Source of the DNA: Desulfobacteraceae bacterium
GTDB taxonomy: Bacteria > Desulfobacterota > Desulfobacteria > Desulfobacterales > JACKCP01
DNA length: 62,882 nucleotides
Reading direction: 5' to 3'
Assembly: GCA_020633955.1 (NCBI GenBank)
Contig: JACKCP010000014.1
Span: 1-62,882, forward strand
A program made the translations under genes and the position numbers. The number at the start of each line of letters is the position of its first letter. Within the stretch, counting starts at the first letter, position 1. Shown here one piece after another: positions 33,224 to 41,378 of the stretch. The notes beneath the pieces are model-generated. The model saw only the letters and a program-made list of their open reading frames with translations, searched no databases and was not told the origin of the DNA.

Positions 33224-34345
33224 TTAAATTTTTATGGGCATTATAGCTGCTGCATAATCAATATTTTCACAACCTTTAATGATACAATGAGATTTTTTAT
33301 CTTTTAAATATAGAAGAATTGAATCATCTTGGATGTCTTTTAAAATATCCATAATATATCTTGCATTAAAAGCTGTTTCAAATCCTTCTCTATCAAAAAC
33401 AATTCCTGTTGATTCTTTTGCTTCCCCTAGTTCAGGATTACTGGATGCAATAGTTAAGGTATTATCTGAAAAATTAAAAAAAACTATGGGAGTTTTTTCA
33501 TCAGCAACTATAGATACTCTCTGGAGAATATCATTTAAAATATATTTATCAATTTCAATTCCATATTCTTCATCTGGAACAATTAAGCCGCTGCAGTCTG
33601 GAAAATCACCTTCCAAAATATTAACAGAATAAATTTCTTTACCCTGTCTGACTGTAAACAATTCTGTTGTAAAAGAAAGGTTTACTTTATCATCATCAAT
33701 AAATTTTATAAGATCCGGAATAATTTTTTTTGGAACAAGAACTGATTTTGAATTAAGTTCCTCAGGAATTAATAACTCACTTCTTATTTCAGATTTCACA
33801 ATTCTTTTTGTATCTGTGGAAAACATTTTTATAGAAGAGGATTGATCCATGTTTAAAAAATAAATATTAATGCCTAAAATAAAAGGTCTTAATTCATTTG
33901 TTTCAGGATGAATTGAATTTCCAGCCGTTATCATTTTTTTAAAAAGTACTGAATCAGTTTCTATAGAATTAGAATTAAAATCAACTGATACTCCTGGAAA
34001 ATCTTCTGGTGATGCACCTACTAAATGAAAAAAAACATCTTCTGTACCAATTTTTATCCATTGAAAATCTATTTCTTCAATAGGAATAAAGTCATCTGGA
34101 AAATATTTAACTATATCAAAAAATTTTCTTGAATTAACCGCTATTATTCCTTTATTTTCTATTTCTGCTTCCATTGTACAAAAATATTCAGAAGTCAGAT
34201 CTGTAGCTTTAATAGATATTTCATTATCAGACACAGTTTCTATAATAACATTTTTTGTTATTTGAAGAGAAGTTTTCTGACTTGTTATTCCCTGTATTTT
34301 TTCAAGAACTTTTTTTAGTCTTTGTTTTTCTATTTTTATTTTCAT
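33224..34345 (-). CDS. dnaN: DNA polymerase III beta subunit (sliding clamp)
   Basis: 373 aa, standard length, starting MKIKIEKQRLKKVLEKIQGI and ending near AAIMPIKI, with the three repeated clamp domains readable throughout. It loads as a ring on DNA to hold polymerase III. gyrB follows directly, without the recF usually found between them, and dnaA is not upstream: the next genes are the RdgC-like pair. The 131-bp upstream spacer is AT-rich with no clear DnaA boxes. Confidence 0.95.
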   Translation of the reverse strand: MKIKIEKQRLKKVLEKIQGITSQKTSLQITKNVIIETVSDNEISIKATDLTSEYFCTMEAEIENKGIIAVNSRKFFDIVKYFPDDFIPIEEIDFQWIKIGTEDVFFHLVGASPEDFPGVSVDFNSNSIETDSVLFKKMITAGNSIHPETNELRPFILGINIYFLNMDQSSSIKMFSTDTKRIVKSEIRSELLIPEELNSKSVLVPKKIIPDLIKFIDDDKVNLSFTTELFTVRQGKEIYSVNILEGDFPDCSGLIVPDEEYGIEIDKYILNDILQRVSIVADEKTPIVFFNFSDNTLTIASSNPELGEAKESTGIVFDREGFETAFNARYIMDILKDIQDDSILLYLKDKKSHCIIKGCENIDYAAAIMPIKI

Positions 34346-34476
34346 ATTTTAAAACCTTTTATTTTTATATATTGTCAATTTGTATATTACCTGGTTAAAT
34401 CTTTGTTTTTATTTATTATTTTATTTACAATAAAATATCTAAAATTTGAACTTTTTTTATACTGAGTGTTTTATTG

Positions 34477-35019
34477 TCAATAACTTCCTCTTCGTTTTTC
34501 AATCCACTGACTTATTTTTGACAATTCACCATTTTTCCATTCCTCTGAAATTCTTAGTAAAATGAATTTTTGGAAAAGTTTATCAACAAGGTTTGTCAAT
34601 AACTCTAAAAAGTATACCTTTTCAATAACAGATCCTTCAATTTCCTCAGGTGCAGTTGAAAATTTGTATTTTAAAACATTGAATCCTGAAATATCCAGAC
34701 TTTCACCCTTTATAAGAGATTTTACCTCAATATCATCTCCTGTCTTAAAAATAATTTTAAGCTCTGTAACAAGAGCTCCTTTCTTGATTGCAAGGATTCC
34801 TTCATCAAGGTTGGCCTTGTCACCGTTTATAGTTATTTTTTCTGCAGAGTCCTCTTTAAAATTTTCAATTACAATTTTATCATTTATAGAGAAATCTTTA
34901 ATTTCAGGTGTAATATCTTCAATTATTTCAGGTTTTGTTTCAGTTACAAACCAGAGCCATGTCAAAAATTCAAAACCTGCAAATTTGTATTTGTTGTATG
35001 CAACAGCAATATCTATCAT
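34477..35019 (-). CDS. RdgC-like protein, C-terminal half (possibly split gene)
   Basis: 180 aa starting with ATG right after the TAA of the upstream gene and in the same frame (TAAATG). It begins AYNKYKFAGFEFLTWLWF and ends LLRISEEWKNGELSKISQWI, features I associate with the C-terminal half of RdgC-like proteins that are one chain in related delta-proteobacteria. No good ribosome site of its own is visible, so translation probably depends on stop-restart coupling. It is either a natural two-gene form or one gene broken by a single stop codon. Confidence 0.6.
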   Translation of the reverse strand: MIDIAVAYNKYKFAGFEFLTWLWFVTETKPEIIEDITPEIKDFSINDKIVIENFKEDSAEKITINGDKANLDEGILAIKKGALVTELKIIFKTGDDIEVKSLIKGESLDISGFNVLKYKFSTAPEEIEGSVIEKVYFLELLTNLVDKLFQKFILLRISEEWKNGELSKISQWIEKRRGSY

Positions 35020-35640
35020 TTAAGACTCCTGAATATTTATATGTGATGAAGAGTAAAATAAATCTTTTTTAGGATCAGAAATACCGTCATCGAAATAAAC
35101 CCTTGTGTATGGAAAAAGACGAACAATTGAAGTTTTGAATGTAAGTCTGAAAAGTGTTTCAAAAATTTCGTTAACGCTTTTCTGAGTGGTAAAAAAAATA
35201 ACCTCCTTTTTTTCAGGCATCCATAAAACATCATAAACGTCAGGAATAGAAGGCATCTGAAGGCTCAGTCTTAAAAGAATATCTTCTTTTAATTTTCTTT
35301 TTTCATTTTTTGAAAGATAATCCTTGTTTGTTTCCTGCATTATTTTTTTTGATTCAAGGACCATGTGTTTGTCAATTATTTTTTTAGGAACTGATTTTTT
35401 ATCTATTCTTAAACAGAAAACTATATAATTTCCATATTTTATATGGTCTGATTCAAAGTCAGGATCAAAATGATTTTCATAACTTGTCCATCCTGAAACA
35501 GGTTCTGATATTTCTGAATCTGCAATTTCTGGAAACTGGTTTTCTTTGAGACAGAGTCTTATTTTTTCCAAAGAAAGTTCTTGTGATTCATCATCAATCT
35601 TATATCTTAAAAAGGAAGATGTTGAGGTTAGAAGACCCAT
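35020..35640 (-). CDS. RdgC-like recombination-associated protein, N-terminal half
   Basis: 206 aa. It resembles the N-terminal part of RdgC, a ring-shaped DNA-binding protein that limits RecA loading: EPVSGWTSYENHF, GNYIVFCLRIDKKSVPKKII, LSKNEKRKLKEDILLRLSLQ and a following strand FTTQKSVNEIFETLFRLTF. AAGGAG precedes the ATG. It stops with TAA directly before the in-frame ATG of the next gene. Family assignment comes from spacing of these motifs and is moderate. Confidence 0.65.
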   Translation of the reverse strand: MGLLTSTSSFLRYKIDDESQELSLEKIRLCLKENQFPEIADSEISEPVSGWTSYENHFDPDFESDHIKYGNYIVFCLRIDKKSVPKKIIDKHMVLESKKIMQETNKDYLSKNEKRKLKEDILLRLSLQMPSIPDVYDVLWMPEKKEVIFFTTQKSVNEIFETLFRLTFKTSIVRLFPYTRVYFDDGISDPKKDLFYSSSHINIQES

Positions 35641-35812
35641 GGTTAACTCCTTTTACAGGTGAGTATGATTATTAGACACAGCCTGAACTGAGTGATTTTT
35701 AAATATAAAGGTCTTGAGTAATTGAAAAAATTTCTATTTAAAAATATGAAACACTCAATTTAGGTACAAACATTAAGAATATATAATAACAGGCTTATAA
35801 GGCAATAATAAT

Positions 35813-38800
35813 ATGAAATTTCTGGCAGATCTTCACATACATTCAAAATATTCAATGGCGACAGCAAAAAATTCCGATCTTGAAACAAATTATATTTATG
35901 CTTCAAAAAAAGGGATAAACGTTGTCGGAACAGGTGATTTTACACATCCTGCATGGTTTGAGGAGCTCGAATCAAAACTTTTGGAGGATAAATCTTCAGG
36001 TCTTTTTGTATTAAAAAAAGATATTGAAAAAAATTTAAAGGATGAAGTTAACAAATCTTTTAATCATACCATAAGGTTTATGCTTCAGGCTGAAATAAGC
36101 TCTATTTACAAAAAAAACGGAAAAGTAAGAAAAATTCACAACCTTGTATATTTTCCGTCACTTGAATCAGTTAAAAAATTCAATTCAAAACTGGATGCAA
36201 TAGGAAACATAAAATCAGACGGAAGGCCTATACTTGGCCTTGATTCAAGGGATCTTCTAGAAATAATACTTGAAACAGATGAAAGGGGTTTTCTTGTTCC
36301 TGCACACATATGGACTCCATGGTTTTCGCTGTTCGGCTCAAAATCTGGTTTTGATAAAATAGAAGAATGCTACGAAGATCTTAGCTCAGAAATTTTTGCT
36401 CTCGAAACAGGACTTTCTTCTGACCCGGACATGAATTTTTTTATTTCTGATCTTGATAAATACAGTCTTATTTCAAATTCCGATGCACATTCACCCGGAA
36501 AACTTGGAAGAGAAGCAAATATTTTTGACTGTGAAATGTCTTTTTTTGAAATGAAAAATGCTCTTAAAAACAAGGATAAAAACAGGTTCAAGGGAACCTA
36601 TGAGTTTTTTCCTGAAGAGGGAAAATATCATTTTGACGGCCACAGAAAATGCAATATATGCCTTTCTCCAATGGAAACATTAAAAAATAAAGGGATTTGT
36701 CCTGTGTGCGGTAAAAAATTAACTCTTGGAGTTTATTACAGGATAATTGAACTTTCAGACAGAAAGGATATTGAACAGATAAAAATTGACTCGCCTTCAT
36801 TTAAAAGCATTGTACCTCTTACGGATATATTGTCAGAAATATCAAAAACAGGTCCCAATACCAAAAAGGTTCAGTCCCTTTATGAAAGGGTTATAAAAGA
36901 AGCAGGCTCAGAATTTGATGCTCTGTGGAACTGTGAAAAGGAAATTCTGGACAGGACAGATATTCCTCTTTTATCTGAAGCAATATCTAGAATGAGAAAT
37001 AAAAATTTAAATATAAGCCCCGGATATGACGGAGAGTTCGGGAAGGTAAAAATTTTCGATGAAAAGGAGCTGGATTCATTTCTTTCAAAAGGACAGAAAA
37101 GCTTTTTCAAAAAAATAAATAAAGATTCAAAAGTTTTTGAATATAAAAAAAATGAAGATCATTTTTCAAAAGCAAAAAATCTTTTCAATGAAAAAAAAGA
37201 TGAAAAAAAAGAAATTACTGAAAATAAAGAACTTAACACCCAGCAGTTAAAGGCTGTTACTTCAAAATCAAAAAATATTGTCGTAACCGCAGGTCCTGGA
37301 ACCGGAAAAACAACATGTCTTACAAACAGATTTTTTCATCTTTGTGAAAAAGAAAAATTCAATCCCGAAAATATTGCTGCAATAACATTTACAGTAAAGG
37401 CAGCCAATGAAATGAAGGAAAGAATAGCAAAGAGGAAATACGATAAAAAACCTTTTACAGGAACTTTTCACAGTTTTGCTTTAAGTTTTGAAGAAGATAA
37501 TGATTTCAATATTATAGACGATACTGCAAAGAAATATGTTCTTAAAAATCTTTGTAAAAAATATTGTGAGAAAACGAAATACACAGAAGTGGAAGCCTTT
37601 CTTTCAAAAATCAAACAGTCATCTGATTTTTCTATACAAAAAGATTACGATTTTTATGAAATAATCAGTAAATATGAACAAATAAAAAGAATAAATAATT
37701 TAATAGATTATGATGATATTTTGATAAATTTTCTCAAAAAAAATGAAGATGAAGAATTTAGAAATTTGGTAAAGAAAAAATACAATTGCTTTTTAATAGA
37801 TGAATATCAGGATATAAATGAAATTCAGTACGAAATAATAAAAAAAATAACAGACAATTCTTCTTCTGTATTCGCTATAGGAGATCCTGATCAGTCTGTA
37901 TATGGATTCAGAGGTGCTTTGACTGACTTTATAACAAGGTTTTCAAAAGATTTTGAAGATGTTGAAAAAATTAATCTTGTAAAAAACTACAGATCAAGCG
38001 AGACAATCATTGATGCCTCTTTTCAGGTGATAGAAAAAATTGATGCTGAAAATAAAAGAAACAAGGTCTATTCCGGCATCAAAGGTGAAAAATTTATAAA
38101 TATTATTGTGTCAGATTCTGAAAAACTCCAGGCTAAATTTATAGCAGATGAAATTCAAAATCTTGTGGGAGGAACTGACTCTTTAATTACCTACAAAAAA
38201 AACTTCAAGGATATAAGCAGTTTTTCATTTTCTGATATTGCAGTTTTATGCAGAACAAAAAAGGAAATGTCTGTAATTTCATCTGTTCTGGAAGAAAATT
38301 CCATTCCTTTTTCCAGTATTAACGAAAAAAATTTAAGTGAAGAAACAGGACTTAAAAAACTTTTTTCATACTTGAAAATGATTGTTAAGGAGCCTGATAT
38401 TTCAGATCTTATTTTAAAACCTTTTAACATAAAAAATGAGATTAAGAATATTGAGGAAAATATTAGAGTAAATGAAAAAATTTATAATAAATTAAATAAA
38501 ATAAGAGTTGATACAGAGAACAAAAAAATTAATGAAATAATTTATTATCTTATGGAAAATACTGATCTTGAGAAATTTAAAAAAGATTATTCGTTTATGG
38601 ATAAAATTGATTATATTATTAAATTTTCTAATGAATTTAATAGTATAAGTGATTTTTTGACAAATATTAAACTTTTAAAAATATCAGATATTGGAATAAA
38701 AGGTGAAAAAGTGAGGCTTATGACTCTTCATGCTTCAAAAGGACTTGAATTTGAAGCTGTTTTTATTCCTAACTGTTTTAACGGAAATATTCCTTTTATA

Positions 38801-39040
38801 AAAAATGGTGAGTCAGAAAAATCAGATGAAGAAAGAAGACTTTTTTATGTAGGTCTTACCAGAGCAAAACAAAGACTTTATGTTTTAAGACCGGAGCAGA
38901 TTAAAATTTTCGGTAAAATAAATAAAACTTTTCCTTCGGTTTTTTTAAATGATCTTGAATATAATCTGATAAATAAAAAAACTGTTAAAAATAATATTAA
39001 AAATAGTGTAAAAAGGGATAATCAGCTCAAGTTTTTCTGA
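35813..39040 (+). CDS. EndoQ-like PHP nuclease fused to UvrD/Rep-type DNA helicase
   Basis: 1075 aa. Residues ~1-400 form an endonuclease Q-like unit: PHP metal site FLADLHIHSKYS, TGDFTHPAWF, a later ISNSDAHSPGKLG, and a zinc-binding stretch CNICLSPMETLKNKGICPVC (~279-298). EndoQ cuts DNA 5' of deaminated bases. Residues ~480-1060 form a superfamily 1A helicase: Walker A AGPGTGKTT (~493), LIDEYQDINE (~661), IGDPDQSVYGFRGA, LVKNYRSSETII, RLMTLHASKGLEFEAVF and RLFYVGLTRAKQRL (~1010). The join is a charged linker (~415-475). The protein could nick at a damaged base and unwind from the nick (inference). Single gene divergent from the RdgC-like pair. Confidence 0.92.
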   Translation: MKFLADLHIHSKYSMATAKNSDLETNYIYASKKGINVVGTGDFTHPAWFEELESKLLEDKSSGLFVLKKDIEKNLKDEVNKSFNHTIRFMLQAEISSIYKKNGKVRKIHNLVYFPSLESVKKFNSKLDAIGNIKSDGRPILGLDSRDLLEIILETDERGFLVPAHIWTPWFSLFGSKSGFDKIEECYEDLSSEIFALETGLSSDPDMNFFISDLDKYSLISNSDAHSPGKLGREANIFDCEMSFFEMKNALKNKDKNRFKGTYEFFPEEGKYHFDGHRKCNICLSPMETLKNKGICPVCGKKLTLGVYYRIIELSDRKDIEQIKIDSPSFKSIVPLTDILSEISKTGPNTKKVQSLYERVIKEAGSEFDALWNCEKEILDRTDIPLLSEAISRMRNKNLNISPGYDGEFGKVKIFDEKELDSFLSKGQKSFFKKINKDSKVFEYKKNEDHFSKAKNLFNEKKDEKKEITENKELNTQQLKAVTSKSKNIVVTAGPGTGKTTCLTNRFFHLCEKEKFNPENIAAITFTVKAANEMKERIAKRKYDKKPFTGTFHSFALSFEEDNDFNIIDDTAKKYVLKNLCKKYCEKTKYTEVEAFLSKIKQSSDFSIQKDYDFYEIISKYEQIKRINNLIDYDDILINFLKKNEDEEFRNLVKKKYNCFLIDEYQDINEIQYEIIKKITDNSSSVFAIGDPDQSVYGFRGALTDFITRFSKDFEDVEKINLVKNYRSSETIIDASFQVIEKIDAENKRNKVYSGIKGEKFINIIVSDSEKLQAKFIADEIQNLVGGTDSLITYKKNFKDISSFSFSDIAVLCRTKKEMSVISSVLEENSIPFSSINEKNLSEETGLKKLFSYLKMIVKEPDISDLILKPFNIKNEIKNIEENIRVNEKIYNKLNKIRVDTENKKINEIIYYLMENTDLEKFKKDYSFMDKIDYIIKFSNEFNSISDFLTNIKLLKISDIGIKGEKVRLMTLHASKGLEFEAVFIPNCFNGNIPFIKNGESEKSDEERRLFYVGLTRAKQRLYVLRPEQIKIFGKINKTFPSVFLNDLEYNLINKKTVKNNIKNSVKRDNQLKFF

Positions 39041-39064
39041 TTAATTTGAGAGGTTGTTTATAAA

Positions 39065-39640
39065 ATGGTTAAATATCTGTATTTTATTGTTTTTTTTATG
39101 TTTATAATCTGTTCACAGGCATATTCGGATATTTATGTTTATGTGGATGAAAACGGAATTCTGTCTTTTACAAATACTCCGACATCACCTGATTATAAAT
39201 TTTACATGAATGAATCAGGAAAAAATGATAATTATGGATTCTTTGTAACAGATACTCATCTCAATAATATTTTAAAATATGTTTCAGTAGTTACTTCTCT
39301 TGAAAAGGAACTTATAAAGGCTGTAATAAAAGCGGAATCAAGTTTTATAAAGAATGCAGTCTCAAAAAAGGGAGCAAAGGGATTAATGCAGCTTATGCCG
39401 CCTGTTATAAAAAAATATAATGTAAGAAATCCCTTTGATCCTTCTGAAAATATAATGGCTGGTTCAAAATATTTAAAAAAACTTCTGGATAATTATAAAG
39501 GAAATTTAAATCTTGCTTTAGCAGCTTATAATGCAGGTCCTGGAGCTGTAAACAGATATAACGGAATACCTCCTTATCCTGAAACTCAAAATTATGTAAA
39601 AAAAGTTAATTCTTACTACCTTAAATATAAGAAAAAGTAA
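39065..39640 (+). CDS. secreted lytic transglycosylase with DUF4124-like N-terminus
   Basis: 191 aa. Signal peptide residues ~1-21 (YLYFIVFFMFIICSQAYS), a short DUF4124-like segment (IYVYVDENGILSFTNTP), then an SLT domain with AVIKAESSFIKNAVSKKGAK (catalytic Glu91), GLMQLMP and LALAAYNAGPGAVNRY. It cleaves peptidoglycan glycan strands with 1,6-anhydro product in the periplasm. Starts 24 bp after the helicase gene and may share its transcript. Confidence 0.92.
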   Translation: MVKYLYFIVFFMFIICSQAYSDIYVYVDENGILSFTNTPTSPDYKFYMNESGKNDNYGFFVTDTHLNNILKYVSVVTSLEKELIKAVIKAESSFIKNAVSKKGAKGLMQLMPPVIKKYNVRNPFDPSENIMAGSKYLKKLLDNYKGNLNLALAAYNAGPGAVNRYNGIPPYPETQNYVKKVNSYYLKYKKK

Positions 39641-39660
39641 TTTTTAGATGAATTTAAGTC

Positions 39661-39975
39661 TTATTTATTTTGAGGCAGATTTATTTTTTGATTTTTTTCA
39701 TCTTTGCTTTTTCTGTATAAAATAAGGGTATTTCCAATAATTGAAACAAAAAAAGCCTTTGTATCATTTACTATTGTTTCAGATATTTGAGTTTTAAATT
39801 CTTTTTCCTTATAATCAATGAACTTTATTTTAATAAGTTCGTGTTTTTCAAGTGCCTGGTTTACGGATTCAATAAAGTTTACAGTAACACCGTTTTGACC
39901 CAGAAAAACAACAGGTTTTAAGCTGTGTGCCAGTGCTTTAAGATATTTTTTCTGAAAATTTTTTAGTTCTTTCAT
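39661..39975 (-). CDS. yhbY: YhbY-family CRM-domain RNA-binding protein
   Basis: 104 aa. CRM domain: KKYLKALAHSLKPVVFLGQN then GVTVNFIESVNQALEKHELI and KIKFIDYKEKEF. YhbY binds the 50S precursor in ribosome assembly. GAGAAGG precedes the ATG. It is convergent with the transglycosylase, only 20 bp apart. Confidence 0.93.
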   Translation of the reverse strand: MKELKNFQKKYLKALAHSLKPVVFLGQNGVTVNFIESVNQALEKHELIKIKFIDYKEKEFKTQISETIVNDTKAFFVSIIGNTLILYRKSKDEKNQKINLPQNK

Positions 39976-40100
39976 AACCTTCTCTTTTTGTTAAATTTAA
40001 AAAGCATTACACAATATAAGTTTATAAAATAAAATACAATATTTATTTTTTTGTTCTTTTTTTTATTATTGATAGTGTAAAATTTTCTGAAAAATATAAA

Positions 40101-40250
40101 TATTTTTTGGCGGGAAAAAGAAATTTTTGTTCATTTAAGGTAACTGAAAAATTTTATCTTTAGTGGTTATGGATTATTATTGAATTTAAATTTTGTTTCT
40201 GTCTGCTGAATGGGTAAAAAAGTCAGTTTTACTTTATCCGCTTATATAAA
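40101..40250. repeat. decayed family 2 repeat overlapping the region before the pentapeptide gene
   Basis: Follows the reverse copy at 14570 from end to end: TTGGCGGGAAAAAGAAATTT against TTGGCCGAAAACGAGAATTT, a middle TTGAATTTAAATTTTGTTTC against GAGGATTAAATTTTGATTCT, and AATGGGTAAAAAAGTCAGTT against AATGGACAAAAAAGGCCGTT. It extends past an in-frame ATG at 40210, which therefore lies in repeat DNA. Confidence 0.6.
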
Positions 40251-40281
40251 TTTTCATATAAAAAATAAAGAAGAAATAATA

Positions 40282-41250
40282 ATGATAAAAAGAAAGAATC
40301 CATTAATTAAATTTGTCAAATTTTTATTTCAGACAGATAGAATAAAAAACATTTATCATGTTTACGAGGATATAATAATTAATCCTGTACTTATAACAGC
40401 CTTTATATTTGTATTTATTCTTTTTTTTGTTACAGGAGTCACTGTTTATTATGGTTTTTATGATATTGGCTTTTTAAGGGATTTAATGGTTGAGGCCCAC
40501 GGCGTTGTTTTTGATATTTTTATGCTCGGGGTTGTTATTTTCTGGCTTCAGCAGAAAGGAAAAAACAAGGTTGAAAAACGAAGATATCAGGATGAAATAG
40601 ACGATTTCAGGGGATGGAACAGTGAAGAGGCATCAAGAAGAATAAGGGGAAATTTAAGGAGACTTAACAGTTTTGGAGTAAGCTCTATAGATATAAGCAA
40701 TTGTTTTCTTAGAAATATGGATTTGAGAAATACAAATCTTTCTGGATGCTATGCCTGGGGAGCCGATTTGAGCTGGGCTGATTTGAGGTTTTCAAAGCTG
40801 TCAAAGGGAAATTTTGAAGATGCAAACCTTTCATTTTCAAATCTTTCAGGATCAGACATAAAGGAAGCATATTTCTGGAAGGCGGATCTTTCAAACTGTA
40901 ATATAAGAAATTCAAATATGACAAATTGTGTAATGATTGAAACTGATCTTTCAGATACTGACTTTACAGAATCAAAATTAAATAATTCATCTTTTGCAAA
41001 TTCAAATTTGAAAAACTCGGTTTTCTGGGGTGCAGATCTTGAGAAAGCAGATTTTGATATGGCAGATCTTGAAAACAGCGATTTTCAAAATGCTAATTTA
41101 AAGGATGTGATAGGTCTTAATGACGGTCAGATAAAACAGATTTTTTCTTTTTACAATTCAAGGATATCTGATGAACTTTTACTAAGAATAAAAAAAATAA
41201 AACCATCTCTTTTAGATCCTCCTGAAAAAATGGATTCTCCAGATTTTTAA
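40282..41250 (+). CDS. pentapeptide-repeat membrane protein
   Basis: 322 aa from the ATG at 40282. The frame is open to an ATG at 40210, but that one falls in a decayed repeat. Two membrane helices (about residues 33-60 and 75-97 of this form) precede a cytoplasmic part with a charged segment and then pentapeptide repeats of A(D/N)Lxx type (DLRNTNLSGCYAWGADLSWA and onward, ~150-270) that should fold as a right-handed beta-helix. Binding partner unknown. AAGAA is a weak ribosome site. Confidence 0.82.
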   Translation: MIKRKNPLIKFVKFLFQTDRIKNIYHVYEDIIINPVLITAFIFVFILFFVTGVTVYYGFYDIGFLRDLMVEAHGVVFDIFMLGVVIFWLQQKGKNKVEKRRYQDEIDDFRGWNSEEASRRIRGNLRRLNSFGVSSIDISNCFLRNMDLRNTNLSGCYAWGADLSWADLRFSKLSKGNFEDANLSFSNLSGSDIKEAYFWKADLSNCNIRNSNMTNCVMIETDLSDTDFTESKLNNSSFANSNLKNSVFWGADLEKADFDMADLENSDFQNANLKDVIGLNDGQIKQIFSFYNSRISDELLLRIKKIKPSLLDPPEKMDSPDF

Positions 41251-41378
41251 TAAGTTACAAATTGTCTTATAAAATTTTTTTGTTGAGTTTTAGTTAAAAA
41301 TTAATTGCAGTAATAATTCTATTTTACTAAAGCAGAGCAGAGTGTTTATTTTTTTATAAAATTTAAGGATTTTTTAAG

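Noticed and set aside
34346..34476. Spacer before dnaN considered as oriC
   Set aside because: AT-rich, but no cluster of DnaA-box-like 9-mers or ordered repeats could be seen, and dnaA is not adjacent.
34562..35023. 153-codon open frame on the + strand
   Set aside because: Antisense to the RdgC-like C-terminal half; Ser/Ile-rich shadow without a ribosome site.
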